A stretch of 64,000 nucleotides of DNA from NCBI GenBank assembly GCA_009777515.1, contig WRLR01000002.1, positions 1 through 64,000 of the forward strand. Direction: 5' to 3'. The notes under the pieces are model-generated. The model had not been told where the DNA came from and searched no databases. It saw nothing but the letters and a program-made list of their open reading frames with translations. A program made the position numbers and the translations under genes. This document shows, in pieces, positions 8,755 to 18,692 of this stretch. The DNA comes from Oscillospiraceae bacterium (lineage in GTDB: Bacteria; Bacillota; Clostridia; WRLR01). Numbering within the stretch: position 1 is the stretch's first letter; every line of letters begins with the position of its first letter.

Positions 8755-11304
8755 TCAGATTATTTTATTTTCTATCGCTATGCGGATGGCTTCCAGCAGA
8801 TTGGTCACGCGCAGTTTCTCGTATATGATGCTTATCACCATCTTAACCGTGTTGATTGAGATGTTTTGGCTTGCCGCAATCTCCGAGCGGGAGAGCCCCT
8901 GCGTGAGCTCTTTAAGAATTTCCGTCTCCCGCTTCGTCAGCGTGATTTGGTCCTCGATGCCGTGTATGGTCTTATAATATGAAATCATGTGCGCCTGGCG
9001 TTTTGCGAAAGCCGACGCCTTGCGGTTAATGTTATGCAGCCAGTCCTTGGGGATTGGGCAGTCCTCGCTCTTTAGCGCAGCCGACGTGAGCGTGCGCATG
9101 TCTTTGGCGTACTGGGTCAACAGCGCCACGATATTGTGCGGCCCCGCCAGGCGGTGGGCCTCCGCCAGCACCGCGAACGCTTCGTCCTTGCGCTTTAGCT
9201 GGTACAGCGTGAGCGCCTCCAACGCCACCAGCACCACCCTGCAAAACAGGACGATCTGGCTGCCCCGCACATTGTCCAAAAACGCCAGAAGCTCGTTGTA
9301 GCGCCGCGTCTGGTACCGGTGCTGCGCTTTGATGAGGTTGGCGTAGTTCTCCAGGTACGCCGAATGCGTATAAGGCGAAAAGTCGGCCTTCAGCCACTCC
9401 GGTATCTGTTCCGGCTGGCACAGGGCCAAATAATAGTGGCTGCTCGCGATGTCAAACGCCTCGTACCGCACGGCGTACTCCCTGACGTCGAGCAGGTCCT
9501 CTATCTGCCGCAGGAAGATGGTCGCGCTGTCTATATTGCCCTGGCAGAGCGAGATGATCATAAGGTACGACAGCGCCCGGCTGTATATAATGTACTGCCC
9601 CTTCGAGTGCGCGTTGTCCCTGGCCCGGATCAAATGCTGCTCGGCCTTGTTAATATCGAGCTGCATGAGGCACAGCTCGCCACGCGCGAGATCGTCGAGG
9701 CCGGTCAAGTTCCCGTTCAGGACATGCGCTGCGTGCGGGATGGCGCGGGACAGCGCCTCGATGTATTCCTCCGGGGCGCCCGCCCTGTTCGTCCCAATGA
9801 GGATCGCATATGCGAACTCGGGGTTCAGCGACGACGCGCCGGACGTTTCGAACGGGCTCAGGTCGTAGTATTCGCGCTGCTTTTTAAAATATTCGTCGAA
9901 GTCGTATTTGTCGGTATGGGGGCTCATCACAATGCGCAGATACGCCCACACGCAATATATCTCCGACAGCGCCCGGTTGACACCCGGGGATGGGGGGAGG
10001 GCCGTATATTCTTCGGTGTAGCGCTGTGCAAGCTCTGTCGCTTCTTCCAGCAGGCCGAGGCCCATTTTGAGCTTGATGCGCATGGCGGGGTACAGCGGGT
10101 TCGCCGTCACCGCCCCCTCCGGTATGCGCTCGAGCAGGTCCGCCGTATACCCAGCGATGCTCAGCGGCACCTGCATGTTGAACGAATGGACGATCCTCAA
10201 AATCGCATCGTAGTCGCCGGCCTTTTCATAATAGGAAAGGGCGTCTGTCAGGTAATCGTCGTTTTCGCACCACTCGCCGGTTTTTTGGTATGTGTCGCGG
10301 ATCTCATATTCCGTCAGCTCATGTTGCTTCTGCCGCAAAAAATCGAGCAGAAGATGATGAATCACATATGATCCCTGGTAAAAATCGTAGCGGATATAGG
10401 CGTTCAACTGTTCCATTTCCCGAATAATCGCCTCGTCGCCGGCTATGGACCTGATGAGGATCGCCGAATGGTTGTCGACCAGCGCGATGCGCAGCAGGAA
10501 GCGGAACAGTTTTGGTGATATGTTGTTCGCCAGCTCCGACTCGATCAGCTTGAAGATGTTCTCCTTCATCACGTCGAGCGTGTTCCGCTTGTACTTCATG
10601 TCCCTCAGCAGGGATCGCCCGATCAAGTTGATGGCGAACGCCCATCCTTGGGTGTCCTCGTATATGTCGCGAACGTCCTGCCGCGTGACGTGGATGGTGA
10701 GGCCAAAAAAATATTTGGCGATTTCGTCCTCTGTAAAGCACAGGCTGTCTTCGTTGATGATGAAGATGTCCTCTTTGATCATCATGCCGATTATGCCCGC
10801 ATCCGGCATCGTGCGCGAGATGATTATCGCCGTCGCGTTGGCGGGGAGGCTTTCCGCCGCCCTATCGAAAAAGCGCAGCACGGATGGGTTGTTCAGGAGA
10901 TGGAAATCGTCGTATACGAGAATGCATTTTTCCAGTCCCGAGAGGTGCGCGTTCCTCAGCGCCAAATACTTGGCGAACGCTTCGTCTGTCTTCGGGAACC
11001 CGATCTCCACGAAGCGCGTGCCGCTTTCGGGCCAGAGCTTCGTGATCATGTGGGTGTACTTTTCCCAGAAGTGCGATTCCACATTGTCGCGCTCGGACAG
11101 TTGCAGCCAAGTGACAGGCGTTGCGCTGTCTTTTAAAAACGAATACACCTCGCGCGTCTTGCCATAGCCCGCGCCTGCGCAGACGACGACGAGCGGACGC
11201 CGGATTGCGCTCTTCAACAGTTTATGCAGGCGCGGCCGCTCCAACTGCGAACTGCTCTGATGATAATTCTCCGTGTTGCTGTAAAACGCCAGATTGTCGG
11301 ACAT
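8755..11304 (-). CDS. LuxR-family ATP-dependent regulator (MalT/LAL type), paralogue 1
   Basis: 849 residues, the usual size for MalT-like (large ATP-binding LuxR) activators. A Walker A motif 'GAGYGKT' lies at residues 44-50 and a Walker B-like 'CILVYDDFHLL' near 125-135, followed by a helical TPR-like middle. The last 65 residues are a LuxR helix-turn-helix ('LTKRETEILKELTQGLSRSEIAA...NTVKMVISIIYEKLRV'). In this class an inducer binds the TPR part and ATP binding drives multimerisation and DNA binding. It is alignable along its whole length with the gene at 15817-18420, so the two arose by duplication and bracket a two-component pair. The inducer and targets are unknown. Confidence 0.9.
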   Translation of the reverse strand: MSDNLAFYSNTENYHQSSSQLERPRLHKLLKSAIRRPLVVVCAGAGYGKTREVYSFLKDSATPVTWLQLSERDNVESHFWEKYTHMITKLWPESGTRFVEIGFPKTDEAFAKYLALRNAHLSGLEKCILVYDDFHLLNNPSVLRFFDRAAESLPANATAIIISRTMPDAGIIGMMIKEDIFIINEDSLCFTEDEIAKYFFGLTIHVTRQDVRDIYEDTQGWAFAINLIGRSLLRDMKYKRNTLDVMKENIFKLIESELANNISPKLFRFLLRIALVDNHSAILIRSIAGDEAIIREMEQLNAYIRYDFYQGSYVIHHLLLDFLRQKQHELTEYEIRDTYQKTGEWCENDDYLTDALSYYEKAGDYDAILRIVHSFNMQVPLSIAGYTADLLERIPEGAVTANPLYPAMRIKLKMGLGLLEEATELAQRYTEEYTALPPSPGVNRALSEIYCVWAYLRIVMSPHTDKYDFDEYFKKQREYYDLSPFETSGASSLNPEFAYAILIGTNRAGAPEEYIEALSRAIPHAAHVLNGNLTGLDDLARGELCLMQLDINKAEQHLIRARDNAHSKGQYIIYSRALSYLMIISLCQGNIDSATIFLRQIEDLLDVREYAVRYEAFDIASSHYYLALCQPEQIPEWLKADFSPYTHSAYLENYANLIKAQHRYQTRRYNELLAFLDNVRGSQIVLFCRVVLVALEALTLYQLKRKDEAFAVLAEAHRLAGPHNIVALLTQYAKDMRTLTSAALKSEDCPIPKDWLHNINRKASAFAKRQAHMISYYKTIHGIEDQITLTKRETEILKELTQGLSRSEIAASQNISINTVKMVISIIYEKLRVTNLLEAIRIAIENKII

Positions 11305-11368
11305 ATAAGCTGTTTCAACCCATTATGGCATGCCAATATCGACTGATGTAAAAAATTTGATATGATCT

Positions 11369-11397
11369 ATAATATCCGACTGTCTAATGAATGTCAA
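11369..11397 (-). promoter_or_regulatory. Sigma-A-type promoter for LuxR paralogue 1
   Basis: On the minus strand TTGACA (11392-11397) is separated by 17 bases from TATTAT (11369-11374). The predicted start leaves a leader of about 55 bases before the ATG at 11304. Confidence 0.7.
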
Positions 11398-11550
11398 ATT
11401 TTTTAATCTCAATGGGCGTAATATGCGAAATGAAATTATATTAAAAGGGTGTGTTGCGCGATAGTATTTATAAAATATGGGTGTATGACGCGATAGGTAT
11501 TTTTATTCAATATAAATAATTTCTATAATATTATTAATTTCTATAATATC

Positions 11551-11594
11551 AAAACGGCGGCGGGGGACGGGCAAAGCCAGCCCGGCCGCCGCCG
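11551..11594 (-). terminator. Terminator of the kinase/HD-GYP operon
   Basis: CGGCGGCGG (11555-11563) pairs with CCGCCGCCG (11586-11594), with an inner GGGC/GCCC stem. On the minus strand the stem is followed by GTTTTGATATT. It lies about 75 bases past the stop of the HD-GYP gene. Confidence 0.6.
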
Positions 11595-11667
11595 GCGACG
11601 CCAGTCCGCCGACACGACAGCAGCGTCTGGCGCTAAGCAAGGCGACTAACGATTCACGGGTGTGTCA

Positions 11668-12753
11668 TTAATCGGCCTGCAATCTCGAAATTTCCGCGAA
11701 CTCGCGCGATACCAGCTTGAAGATATCGACAAGCTGCGGGTCAAAAAAGGTGCCGCGCCCCTCTTCGATGATCCTTTCCGCCTTTTCGGGCGAGAAGGGC
11801 TCTTTATATGGCCTTGGGGACACCAGCGCGTCATATACGTCAGCGATGGCCATGAGCCGCCCCTCCAGCGGTATGTCCTTCCCCTGGAGCCCCCGGGGGT
11901 ATCCGCTGCCGTCCCATTTTTCGTGGTGCGTCCCGGCAAATATTTTTGCGTATGCGAAGAACCTATTGTCCTCTGTTTTCTTTTCCATGCGGCTTATCGC
12001 GTCCACGCCGATCTGCGAATGCGTCTTCATGATTTCATATTCGTCGTCGGTCAGCTTCCCGGGTTTTAGCAGTATTGTGTCGCTGATGGCGATCTTGCCG
12101 ACGTCGTGCAGCAGCGCGGAGGTTATCAAAAAATCCATGTCCCAAGTTGATACTTCTTCAGCGTATAGCTCCTCTTCCGTCATTTTGTTTATCAGGTTCT
12201 GCAAATATCTCTCCGTCCGCGATACATGCCCGCCGGTGGCGCCGTCCCGAAACTCCACCATGTCCGCCACGATGCTTATGACCGCGTTTTTCAGCTCCAG
12301 GACCTGCGACATCTTGGATACGAGCTTCCTTTGAATGGATGCGTTTAGCTGCCGCAGCTCGTTTTTCATCTCCGCATGGGACAAATGCATTTCGATCCGC
12401 TTCAACAGCAGCGGGGCCGCATATGGTTTGTAAATATAATCCACTGCGCCCAGTTCAAGCCCCTCCATTTCGCTCACCGGGTCGTTCTTCGATGATACGA
12501 AGATTATCGGGATTATGCTATGTTCCAAAGTATTTTTTAAAATGCGCGCTGCTTCATATCCGTTCAGTTCCGGCATCTCGACGTCGAGCAGTATCATTTC
12601 CGGCTTGATCTTTGCGAGAAGTTCGAACATCTTCCCTGCGGAGGTCGCCGTATATACCTCGTACTGCGACTTTAGTATGTTTCGAATAGCTGTCAGGTTC
12701 GTTATGTTGTCGTCGATAGCGATAATTTTTTTGTTTGCGGGCGTCATTGTCAA
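11668..12753 (-). CDS. Response regulator with HD-GYP phosphodiesterase domain (RpfG-like)
   Basis: 361 residues. Residues 5-125 are a receiver domain: 'IIAIDDN' acidic pocket, 'MILLDVEMPELNGYE' with the phospho-acceptor Asp, 'VSSKND' and a conserved Lys in 'YIYKPYA'. Residues 170-350 are an HD-GYP domain: 'LLHDVGKIAISD' holds the metal-binding HD, 'HHEKWDGSGYPRGL' the GYP motif, and 'AIADVYDAL' a third conserved part. Such proteins hydrolyse cyclic di-GMP in the cytoplasm when phosphorylated. GGGAGG precedes the ATG. It starts 24 bases after the hybrid histidine kinase gene on the same strand, which is therefore its likely kinase. No output DNA-binding domain is present. Confidence 0.92.
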   Translation of the reverse strand: MTMTPANKKIIAIDDNITNLTAIRNILKSQYEVYTATSAGKMFELLAKIKPEMILLDVEMPELNGYEAARILKNTLEHSIIPIIFVSSKNDPVSEMEGLELGAVDYIYKPYAAPLLLKRIEMHLSHAEMKNELRQLNASIQRKLVSKMSQVLELKNAVISIVADMVEFRDGATGGHVSRTERYLQNLINKMTEEELYAEEVSTWDMDFLITSALLHDVGKIAISDTILLKPGKLTDDEYEIMKTHSQIGVDAISRMEKKTEDNRFFAYAKIFAGTHHEKWDGSGYPRGLQGKDIPLEGRLMAIADVYDALVSPRPYKEPFSPEKAERIIEEGRGTFFDPQLVDIFKLVSREFAEISRLQAD

Positions 12754-12777
12754 ACCTCCCTTGCTGTCAATTGCGCG

Positions 12778-15471
12778 CTAAGATGTAGTTTTCAGGTCAT
12801 CCAATATGACTGCTATGCGACGTGTCGCCGCGTCAAACTCCGATTCGGTAATTTTCACCTCCAGCCAGTGCATCAAATCGTCGTCGGCGCCGTCGTATAC
12901 ATAATTCAGTAGCTCGTAAAAATTTTCGATGTTTGTGATGTCATAATTTTCCAAGGCATTTGAAAGCTCCGTCAGTATGATGGTTTCAGCGGTTCTTTGT
13001 TTTGGCGTTTTCACTTTTTGGGCGCCTCTTTTTGTTGTAAACCAATCGTTTAGATTGCGCGTAAGCGCGTCCGTTTCGCGCAGCAGCGCCGGGTTCTTTT
13101 TCTGCACCCCATGCAGATCGCCTGTTTTCGCAGACGCCTCCAACGCTGCTGCCAGGGCCCTGACGCTTTCCGCGCCAATGCCGGCGCTCGCCCCTTTCAG
13201 CCCATGTACGTTGATTGCGTAATCGGAGAGTCCGCCCGACGATACTGAGCGCAGTTTATCAGCCACGACAGGCATGTTTTCGGCGTATGAGCGCAGTACG
13301 GACAGGTAGGTTTCCGCGTCGCCGGAGTACAGGGCCAGCCCGATCGCGGTGTCCAGCCCCGGCACCTTGGGCAACATATCCGCAGTGGTTGCTTTTGCTG
13401 CCACGGTTGCTTTAGCTGTAATGGCCGCCGCAGATGTCGTAGTTGCCGCGGCTGTCATAGCCGTATTTACTGCCATGGCAGCATTGGCCGCATCGGCTGC
13501 AGTAGCCGCCATAGCCGCCCATTGCTTTTCCTTTGCCTTGTCCCTGGCCCACCGCTTGACAATTATATCTAACTGTTTAAGCCCGATAGGTTTGGACAAA
13601 AAAGCCTGAAAGCCTTCGTTCAAAAACATTTCTTCATTCCCGGTAATCGCGTTTGCCGTGAGCGCGACGATGGGGACATTTTTCGCGTAATCCGTGCCAA
13701 TTTCCCTGATGTGCCGCATCGCTTCCATGCCGTCCATATTAGGCATCATATGATCCATGAATATCACATCGTATCGGACTTTCTCGGCAAGTACTGCGTC
13801 GATAGCTTCCTGGCCGCTTGAAACGCAGTCAATTTGCATTTCATACTGCTTCATCAAGCCTTTGGCGACGTCGAGATTTGTCGGTATATCGTCCACCACC
13901 AGCACTTTGGCGTACGGCAGCTTAACATACGAGAACTGGGATTCCTTTTTGCGCCTGTTGTCCGCATAGCGGAAGTTCTTTAAATTGTTCACGACGGCTT
14001 TGCCTATTTTGGCGTTTGTAACATGTTTTTGCCGAAATCTGACCGTGAAAATGCTACCGATCCCGTACTCGCTCTCCACCTCAATATAGCCGCCCATCGC
14101 TTCGAGCATTTTCTTTGTAATGGCCAGCCCCAGGCCAGTGCCTTCTATGTTGTGGTTGGCCTTCGCGTCCATTTGCGTATAGTCCAAAAACAGTTTTTCT
14201 ATGTCTTCGGGTTGAATGCCCTTGCCCGTGTCCTTGACCCAAGCCGTCACCCATACCGCGTCGTCGCCGCCGTCTCCGCCGCCGTTGCCACCGCCGTTAT
14301 CGCTACCGACGTTGTCGTTGCGGCCGTTGCCGCTGCCGTTGCCGCCGCCCTGTTCGCTTCGAATTTTCCGATCGCCGCGAACTGAATGTTCGCCGCGAAT
14401 TACACATTCGCTCCGGATGCCGAACTCCACTGTGCCTTTTTGCGTATATTTAAATGCATTTGATAATATATTGTTAAAAATCTGCTTGATTCTCAACTCG
14501 TCGCCGATCAAACGGGTAGGCATGTCGGCGCTGACGTCAAGAACGAACTCTATGGGCTTCTCGCCGATGCGCAGTATATTTTGTGTAATGGTGTCATTGA
14601 TGAGGCTGGGAATGTCATATTCGCCCTCGATCAATTCAAACTTGCCCGCTTCAATTTTGGATATATCCAATATGTCGTTAACGATATTTAATAACGTCGA
14701 GCCGGCGTTGTATATTTTTTCGAGATTACTCGTGGCCTCCTCGCCCAGCCCGTCTGTTTCCAAAATCAGCCCCGACAGGCCTATCACGGCACTGAGCGGG
14801 GTGCGCATTTCATGGCTCATGTGCGCCAAAAAATCGCTTTTTGCGTTGTTTGCAGCCTCCAGTTTGGTTTCGCTCCGGCGGATATCGTCCATCATCTTTT
14901 CCTGTTCGCGCATGTCACGAGCATACCCGGCGACAACGTATTCTCCTCCGAACGGCACCCTGACAAGCGTGACTTCCGTCGGGATCGGCGTCCCGTCCAA
15001 TGTCTGGTGCATCCAGTTCATGACGAGTCTGCCTTCTTCGAAGGCCTTTATTAGGCTCTCGGCGGCTTTTTCCGAAGATAGTTGCCCGTCCGGCTGGTAA
15101 AGGGGAGAGAACTTGTAGAAGCTATTTTTTATCTCGTATTTGTCCGAAATGTCAAACAGCCTGTTGTTTTCCTCATTGCAGTCAAACATGATAAAGTCTT
15201 TGTTCCACAAATGACAGGCAAGGGGCATCGCATCCAGCAGCAGCCGCGTGCGCTCATGCGCCTCGCGGAGCTGCTCGCCATGCGCTTCGCTGATCTGTTC
15301 GCCGTGCGCCTCGCTGATTTGTCCGCCGTACGCCTCGCGGAGCTGCTCGCCGTGCGTTTCTATATTATGCGTATCTACTTTGTACGTATCGGCCCCGTGT
15401 CTTTTGTTTATGTCTAGTTTATCCGCCCACTCGGCTGCTTTCTTTTTAGTCAGAGGGTATTTTATGTCCAT
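12778..15471 (-). CDS. Hybrid sensor histidine kinase with receiver and Hpt domains
   Basis: 897 residues from the ATG at 15471, chosen because GAAGGGTGG precedes it; an in-frame TTG at 15564 lacks a site. Order: 8-residue tandem repeats (about residues 38-72, 'GEQISEAH' units, likely coiled coil), PAS-like domain (75-190), HisKA with 'FLAHMSHEMRTPLS' (His near 220), HATPase with 'VKDTGKGI' and 'GTGLGLAI', receiver ('VLVVDDIPTN', 'DVIFMDHMMPNMDG'), and Hpt ('NVHGLKGAS'). No membrane helix is seen, so it should be cytosolic. A Gly/Asn/Asp-rich insertion splits the HATPase domain, and an Ala/Thr-rich linker joins receiver to Hpt. It probably feeds phosphate to the downstream HD-GYP regulator. 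Confidence 0.92.
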   Translation of the reverse strand: MDIKYPLTKKKAAEWADKLDINKRHGADTYKVDTHNIETHGEQLREAYGGQISEAHGEQISEAHGEQLREAHERTRLLLDAMPLACHLWNKDFIMFDCNEENNRLFDISDKYEIKNSFYKFSPLYQPDGQLSSEKAAESLIKAFEEGRLVMNWMHQTLDGTPIPTEVTLVRVPFGGEYVVAGYARDMREQEKMMDDIRRSETKLEAANNAKSDFLAHMSHEMRTPLSAVIGLSGLILETDGLGEEATSNLEKIYNAGSTLLNIVNDILDISKIEAGKFELIEGEYDIPSLINDTITQNILRIGEKPIEFVLDVSADMPTRLIGDELRIKQIFNNILSNAFKYTQKGTVEFGIRSECVIRGEHSVRGDRKIRSEQGGGNGSGNGRNDNVGSDNGGGNGGGDGGDDAVWVTAWVKDTGKGIQPEDIEKLFLDYTQMDAKANHNIEGTGLGLAITKKMLEAMGGYIEVESEYGIGSIFTVRFRQKHVTNAKIGKAVVNNLKNFRYADNRRKKESQFSYVKLPYAKVLVVDDIPTNLDVAKGLMKQYEMQIDCVSSGQEAIDAVLAEKVRYDVIFMDHMMPNMDGMEAMRHIREIGTDYAKNVPIVALTANAITGNEEMFLNEGFQAFLSKPIGLKQLDIIVKRWARDKAKEKQWAAMAATAADAANAAMAVNTAMTAAATTTSAAAITAKATVAAKATTADMLPKVPGLDTAIGLALYSGDAETYLSVLRSYAENMPVVADKLRSVSSGGLSDYAINVHGLKGASAGIGAESVRALAAALEASAKTGDLHGVQKKNPALLRETDALTRNLNDWFTTKRGAQKVKTPKQRTAETIILTELSNALENYDITNIENFYELLNYVYDGADDDLMHWLEVKITESEFDAATRRIAVILDDLKTTS

Positions 15472-15816
15472 ATGCGCGCCACCCTTCAATGCAATGTCAG
15501 TAACAATGTCAGTATCATTGTCAGCAGCAATGACAGCAATAATATCGATATATATTATTAACAATCAGCTCGTAGGCGAAAGTCTCCCTTTATTATAATA
15601 CAAGCTATTTTTATTATTTGTTACACCCACAACCATAAAAAATGTATCGCGAAATACAGCCATCAGTAATGAATATGAAACGGAGAGCACCAAAACACCG
15701 CCAAACCAAGTATTCGCAAGGCTTAGCGCGCATAACGCTTGAAGCAATTTAAGTGAAAACACCAAAAATCTGCTTAATTGCATGAAATTTTTGAATATGA
15801 ATAATACTTTTGATAT
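15472..15816. other. Gene-free interval upstream of the histidine kinase
   Basis: A TATAAT hexamer on the minus strand at 15592-15597 is the likely -10 of the kinase operon, giving a leader of about 115 bases; no good -35 was found. A 72-codon minus-strand ORF here lacks a ribosome site and family resemblance. The stretch between 15600 and 15816 is otherwise empty apart from the 3' leader of LuxR paralogue 2. Confidence 0.5.
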
Positions 15817-18420
15817 CTAGATATATCTGCGCTCTATGGCTACGCAGATGGCTTCGGGGAGGCTTGTTACGTTGAGTTTTACGTACATTGAGCTGATGAT
15901 CATTTTGACTGTGTTGACCGAGACGTTTTGGCTCGCCGCGATCTCTTTGCGCGACATCCCCAACGTGAGGTCTTTTAATATCTCCATCTCCCGCTTTGTC
16001 AGCGCAATGCTGCCGGCGTCGCCACCCGGGGCCTTGAAGCGCGATATCATATACGCCTGGCGCTTCGCGTAGGCCGACGCCTTGCGGTGGATGTTTTCGA
16101 GCCACTCCTTGGGGATGCGGCAATTATCGTCTTTTAGCGCGGCGGCGGCCAGCGTGCGCATATCTTTTGCATATTGGACGAAATGCGTGATTATTTTGTT
16201 TGGGGCGGCCAGCTTATATGCGGCTTCCAACGCGGCAAACGCCTCATCCTTCCTTTTGAGCTGATAAAGCGACAGCGCCTCCAGCGCCCCGAATGATATT
16301 TTGCCGTAAAGAACCGTCTGGTTCTCCCTCATGTACTCCATAAAAGCCAGCAATTCGTTAAAGCGCTGCGTCATGTATTTATACATCGCTTTGGTCCGGT
16401 TTGCGTAATTGGGCATGTACGCCGAGTGCGCAAACTTGGCAAAATCATCCTTTATCCAATCCGGCGCAAGCTCTGGCTGCCCGAGCGCCAAATGGAAGTG
16501 CGCGCGGGATATGTCATAGGCTTCATAGCGGACGGCGTACTCCCTGACGTCGAGCAACGATTCGATCTGCCGCAGCAGCGCGGCCGCGCCCTCGGAATCC
16601 CCCCGCGTGAGCGCCTCCAGCATGAGGTAGTGCGCCGCGCGGGCGAAAATATCGTACTGCCTTTTAGCGGACGCCTTGTCCTTCGCCTGCTTTAAAAATT
16701 GCTCCGCCCTGTCGAGATCCCATTGATAGAAGCACAGCTCGCCCTGCGTCAAGTCATCCAGCCCGAACATATAGCCGTCGGATATGCGCGAGGCGTGCGG
16801 GATTGCACGAGACAGGGCCTTTATGTAATCGTCCGGCGCCCCGGCGCGGCTGGACCCCGCGAGCAGCGCATATGCCCCAACGGTGTAGAAAACCGGCGCA
16901 GCGCCGGCAGCCGGCGCGGCGCCGTCCGCTATGTTCGCGCCGTTTGCACGATAAATGCGTTGCTTCTCTAAATAGCCGTCAAAATCGTAAACATCAACCG
17001 TTGAACACATTATCATGCGTATGATGACCCAGATGCCATATAATTCCGCGAGCGCGCGGTCCCTGCCCGCCGACGCGGGGAGCATCTCCAAGGCGGAGGC
17101 ATATTGCTGTGCCATAGCATGCGCCTCGTCAAGCATGCCGAGGCCCATTTTCAATTTCAGCCTCATGGCGGGAAACAAGGGGTTCTCCTGCGCTTCCGGC
17201 GGCATGCGGTCGAAAATTTCCGACGCGCATGCGGCTATGTCCTGCGGCGCGTGGATGTGGGTGTTGTATACGATCCGAATGATCGAATCGAAATCGCCCG
17301 CCTTCTCATAATAAAGAAAAGCGTCGGCAATATCGCCGTTGCCTTCGCACCACGCGCCGGCCTTTTGCCAAATGCCGCGCTTCTCCCCGTCGCAAAGCAT
17401 GTGCTGATCCAACCTCAAATAATCGAGCAGCAAATGGTTGAACACATACGCGCCCAAATAGAAGTCGTAGCGAATGAAAGCGTCAATGCGTTCCATTTCC
17501 CCGATCAGTGCGCCGCTGTCGCCGCGATCTCCGCCGCCGATCAATGTTTTAATAAAGCCGGACGTATAATTGTCGATCAGCGAAATGCGGAGCAGAAAAT
17601 GGTACAGCGAACCATATTTGTCAAGCAGGATCTCTGTCTCGAAGAGCTTGTAGATATGCCCCCTCATCACTTCGAGCGCATATTTGCTGTATTTATAATC
17701 GTTTAGCAACGAGAGGCCTATCAGGTTGACGGCATATGGCCAACCGCGCGTCTCCTCGTAAATATCGCGGACGTCCTGGCGCGTTGTGTCTATCGAGCAG
17801 TACCGGAAGTGGCTTGCAATTTCGTCCTCCGTATATCGCAGGGCGTCTTCGCGGATCGTAAAGATGCGATCGCTCATCGTCATGCCGATAATGCCGATCT
17901 CTGGCATCGTGCGCGTCAGTATCAGCACCGTCGCACAGGGCGGGATGCATGCGGTAGCTTTTTCAAAAAATAGCAGTATGTCTGGGTTTTCGATTAATTG
18001 GAAGTCGTCGAATACAAAAACGCTTTTTTCATCGGGCGGCAACGTTTCGCTCCATAGGGCCGCATAGTCCTCGATCTCCTCCGGCGTCTCCGGGAAGCCC
18101 ATGTCCTCAAGGCGTTCGGAAGCCAAGGGCCAAGCCTTTGAAACGGAGCGCGAAAAGCTGTCCCAAAAATGCCCGATGTCGTTATCCAAACTGGTAAGTT
18201 GCAGCCAGGCCGTATTAGTGTCATAATCCCGCAAAAAAGCGCGCGCCTCGCGTGTTTTCCCATAGCCCATCCCCGCGCAGATCATGACTATCGGGTAATT
18301 TATGGCGATCTCCAGCAGCGCCCGCACTCGTGGCCGATCAATTTGATTGCCGCCGGGAAAAAAATGATCCAAACTGGGCGCCGCGCCTGCGCCATTCCAT
18401 GCAATGATGTTGTCAGACAT
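15817..18420 (-). CDS. LuxR-family ATP-dependent regulator (MalT/LAL type), paralogue 2
   Basis: 867 residues. Walker A 'GMGYGKT' at residues 50-56, Walker B-like 'SVFVFDDFQLI', a long helical TPR-like region and a C-terminal LuxR helix-turn-helix ('LTKREMEILKDLTLGMSRKEIAASQ...NTVKMIISSMYVKLNV'). It shares motif-by-motif similarity with the 8755-11304 protein, starting 'MSDN' in both and ending with near-identical helix-turn-helix domains, so recognition sites may overlap. An Ala-rich stretch ('GAAPAAGAAP') interrupts the TPR region and has no equivalent in paralogue 1. A perfect-hexamer promoter lies upstream. The inducer is unknown. Confidence 0.9.
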   Translation of the reverse strand: MSDNIIAWNGAGAAPSLDHFFPGGNQIDRPRVRALLEIAINYPIVMICAGMGYGKTREARAFLRDYDTNTAWLQLTSLDNDIGHFWDSFSRSVSKAWPLASERLEDMGFPETPEEIEDYAALWSETLPPDEKSVFVFDDFQLIENPDILLFFEKATACIPPCATVLILTRTMPEIGIIGMTMSDRIFTIREDALRYTEDEIASHFRYCSIDTTRQDVRDIYEETRGWPYAVNLIGLSLLNDYKYSKYALEVMRGHIYKLFETEILLDKYGSLYHFLLRISLIDNYTSGFIKTLIGGGDRGDSGALIGEMERIDAFIRYDFYLGAYVFNHLLLDYLRLDQHMLCDGEKRGIWQKAGAWCEGNGDIADAFLYYEKAGDFDSIIRIVYNTHIHAPQDIAACASEIFDRMPPEAQENPLFPAMRLKLKMGLGMLDEAHAMAQQYASALEMLPASAGRDRALAELYGIWVIIRMIMCSTVDVYDFDGYLEKQRIYRANGANIADGAAPAAGAAPVFYTVGAYALLAGSSRAGAPDDYIKALSRAIPHASRISDGYMFGLDDLTQGELCFYQWDLDRAEQFLKQAKDKASAKRQYDIFARAAHYLMLEALTRGDSEGAAALLRQIESLLDVREYAVRYEAYDISRAHFHLALGQPELAPDWIKDDFAKFAHSAYMPNYANRTKAMYKYMTQRFNELLAFMEYMRENQTVLYGKISFGALEALSLYQLKRKDEAFAALEAAYKLAAPNKIITHFVQYAKDMRTLAAAALKDDNCRIPKEWLENIHRKASAYAKRQAYMISRFKAPGGDAGSIALTKREMEILKDLTLGMSRKEIAASQNVSVNTVKMIISSMYVKLNVTSLPEAICVAIERRYI

Positions 18421-18549
18421 GTATACCTTCAGTCTGTCGTGTTGTAAGGGGAACGCGCCCCCTGCGCTAGCTATCTGCCTAATTGGTTGCGCATAGTGCG
18501 TCTAATCGTTTTAGATAAATCAGCCAATGCCGAACAAGTGTCTATTAGT

Positions 18550-18579
18550 ATTATATCAAATCATTTATTCATTTGTCAA
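18550..18579 (-). promoter_or_regulatory. Strong sigma-A promoter for LuxR paralogue 2
   Basis: On the minus strand TTGACA (18574-18579) and TATAAT (18550-18555), both perfect, with an 18-base spacer. The predicted leader is about 120 bases long. Confidence 0.8.
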
Positions 18580-18692
18580 TGGTTTTTATTACACACGGGT
18601 GTTATGTGCGACTATCGCTTATGCAAAATAGGGCGTAATTGGCGATGGTGATTATTAATTTGTGGGGTATATAGCAGTGAGCATCTGGCGCT

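Larger units (their letters stand above)
11305..11667. other. Gene-free interval between LuxR paralogue 1 and the HD-GYP gene
   Basis: It holds the LuxR promoter near 11369-11397, an AT-rich stretch with AATTTCTATAATAT repeated directly near 11515-11550, and the GC-rich terminator of the histidine kinase/HD-GYP operon at 11551-11594. The rest (11600-11667) is GC-rich without a recognisable feature. Confidence 0.6.

Noticed and set aside
15565-15783. 72-codon minus-strand ORF with hydrophobic residues
   Set aside because: No ribosome site, no homology pattern, and it overlaps the likely promoter of the histidine kinase.
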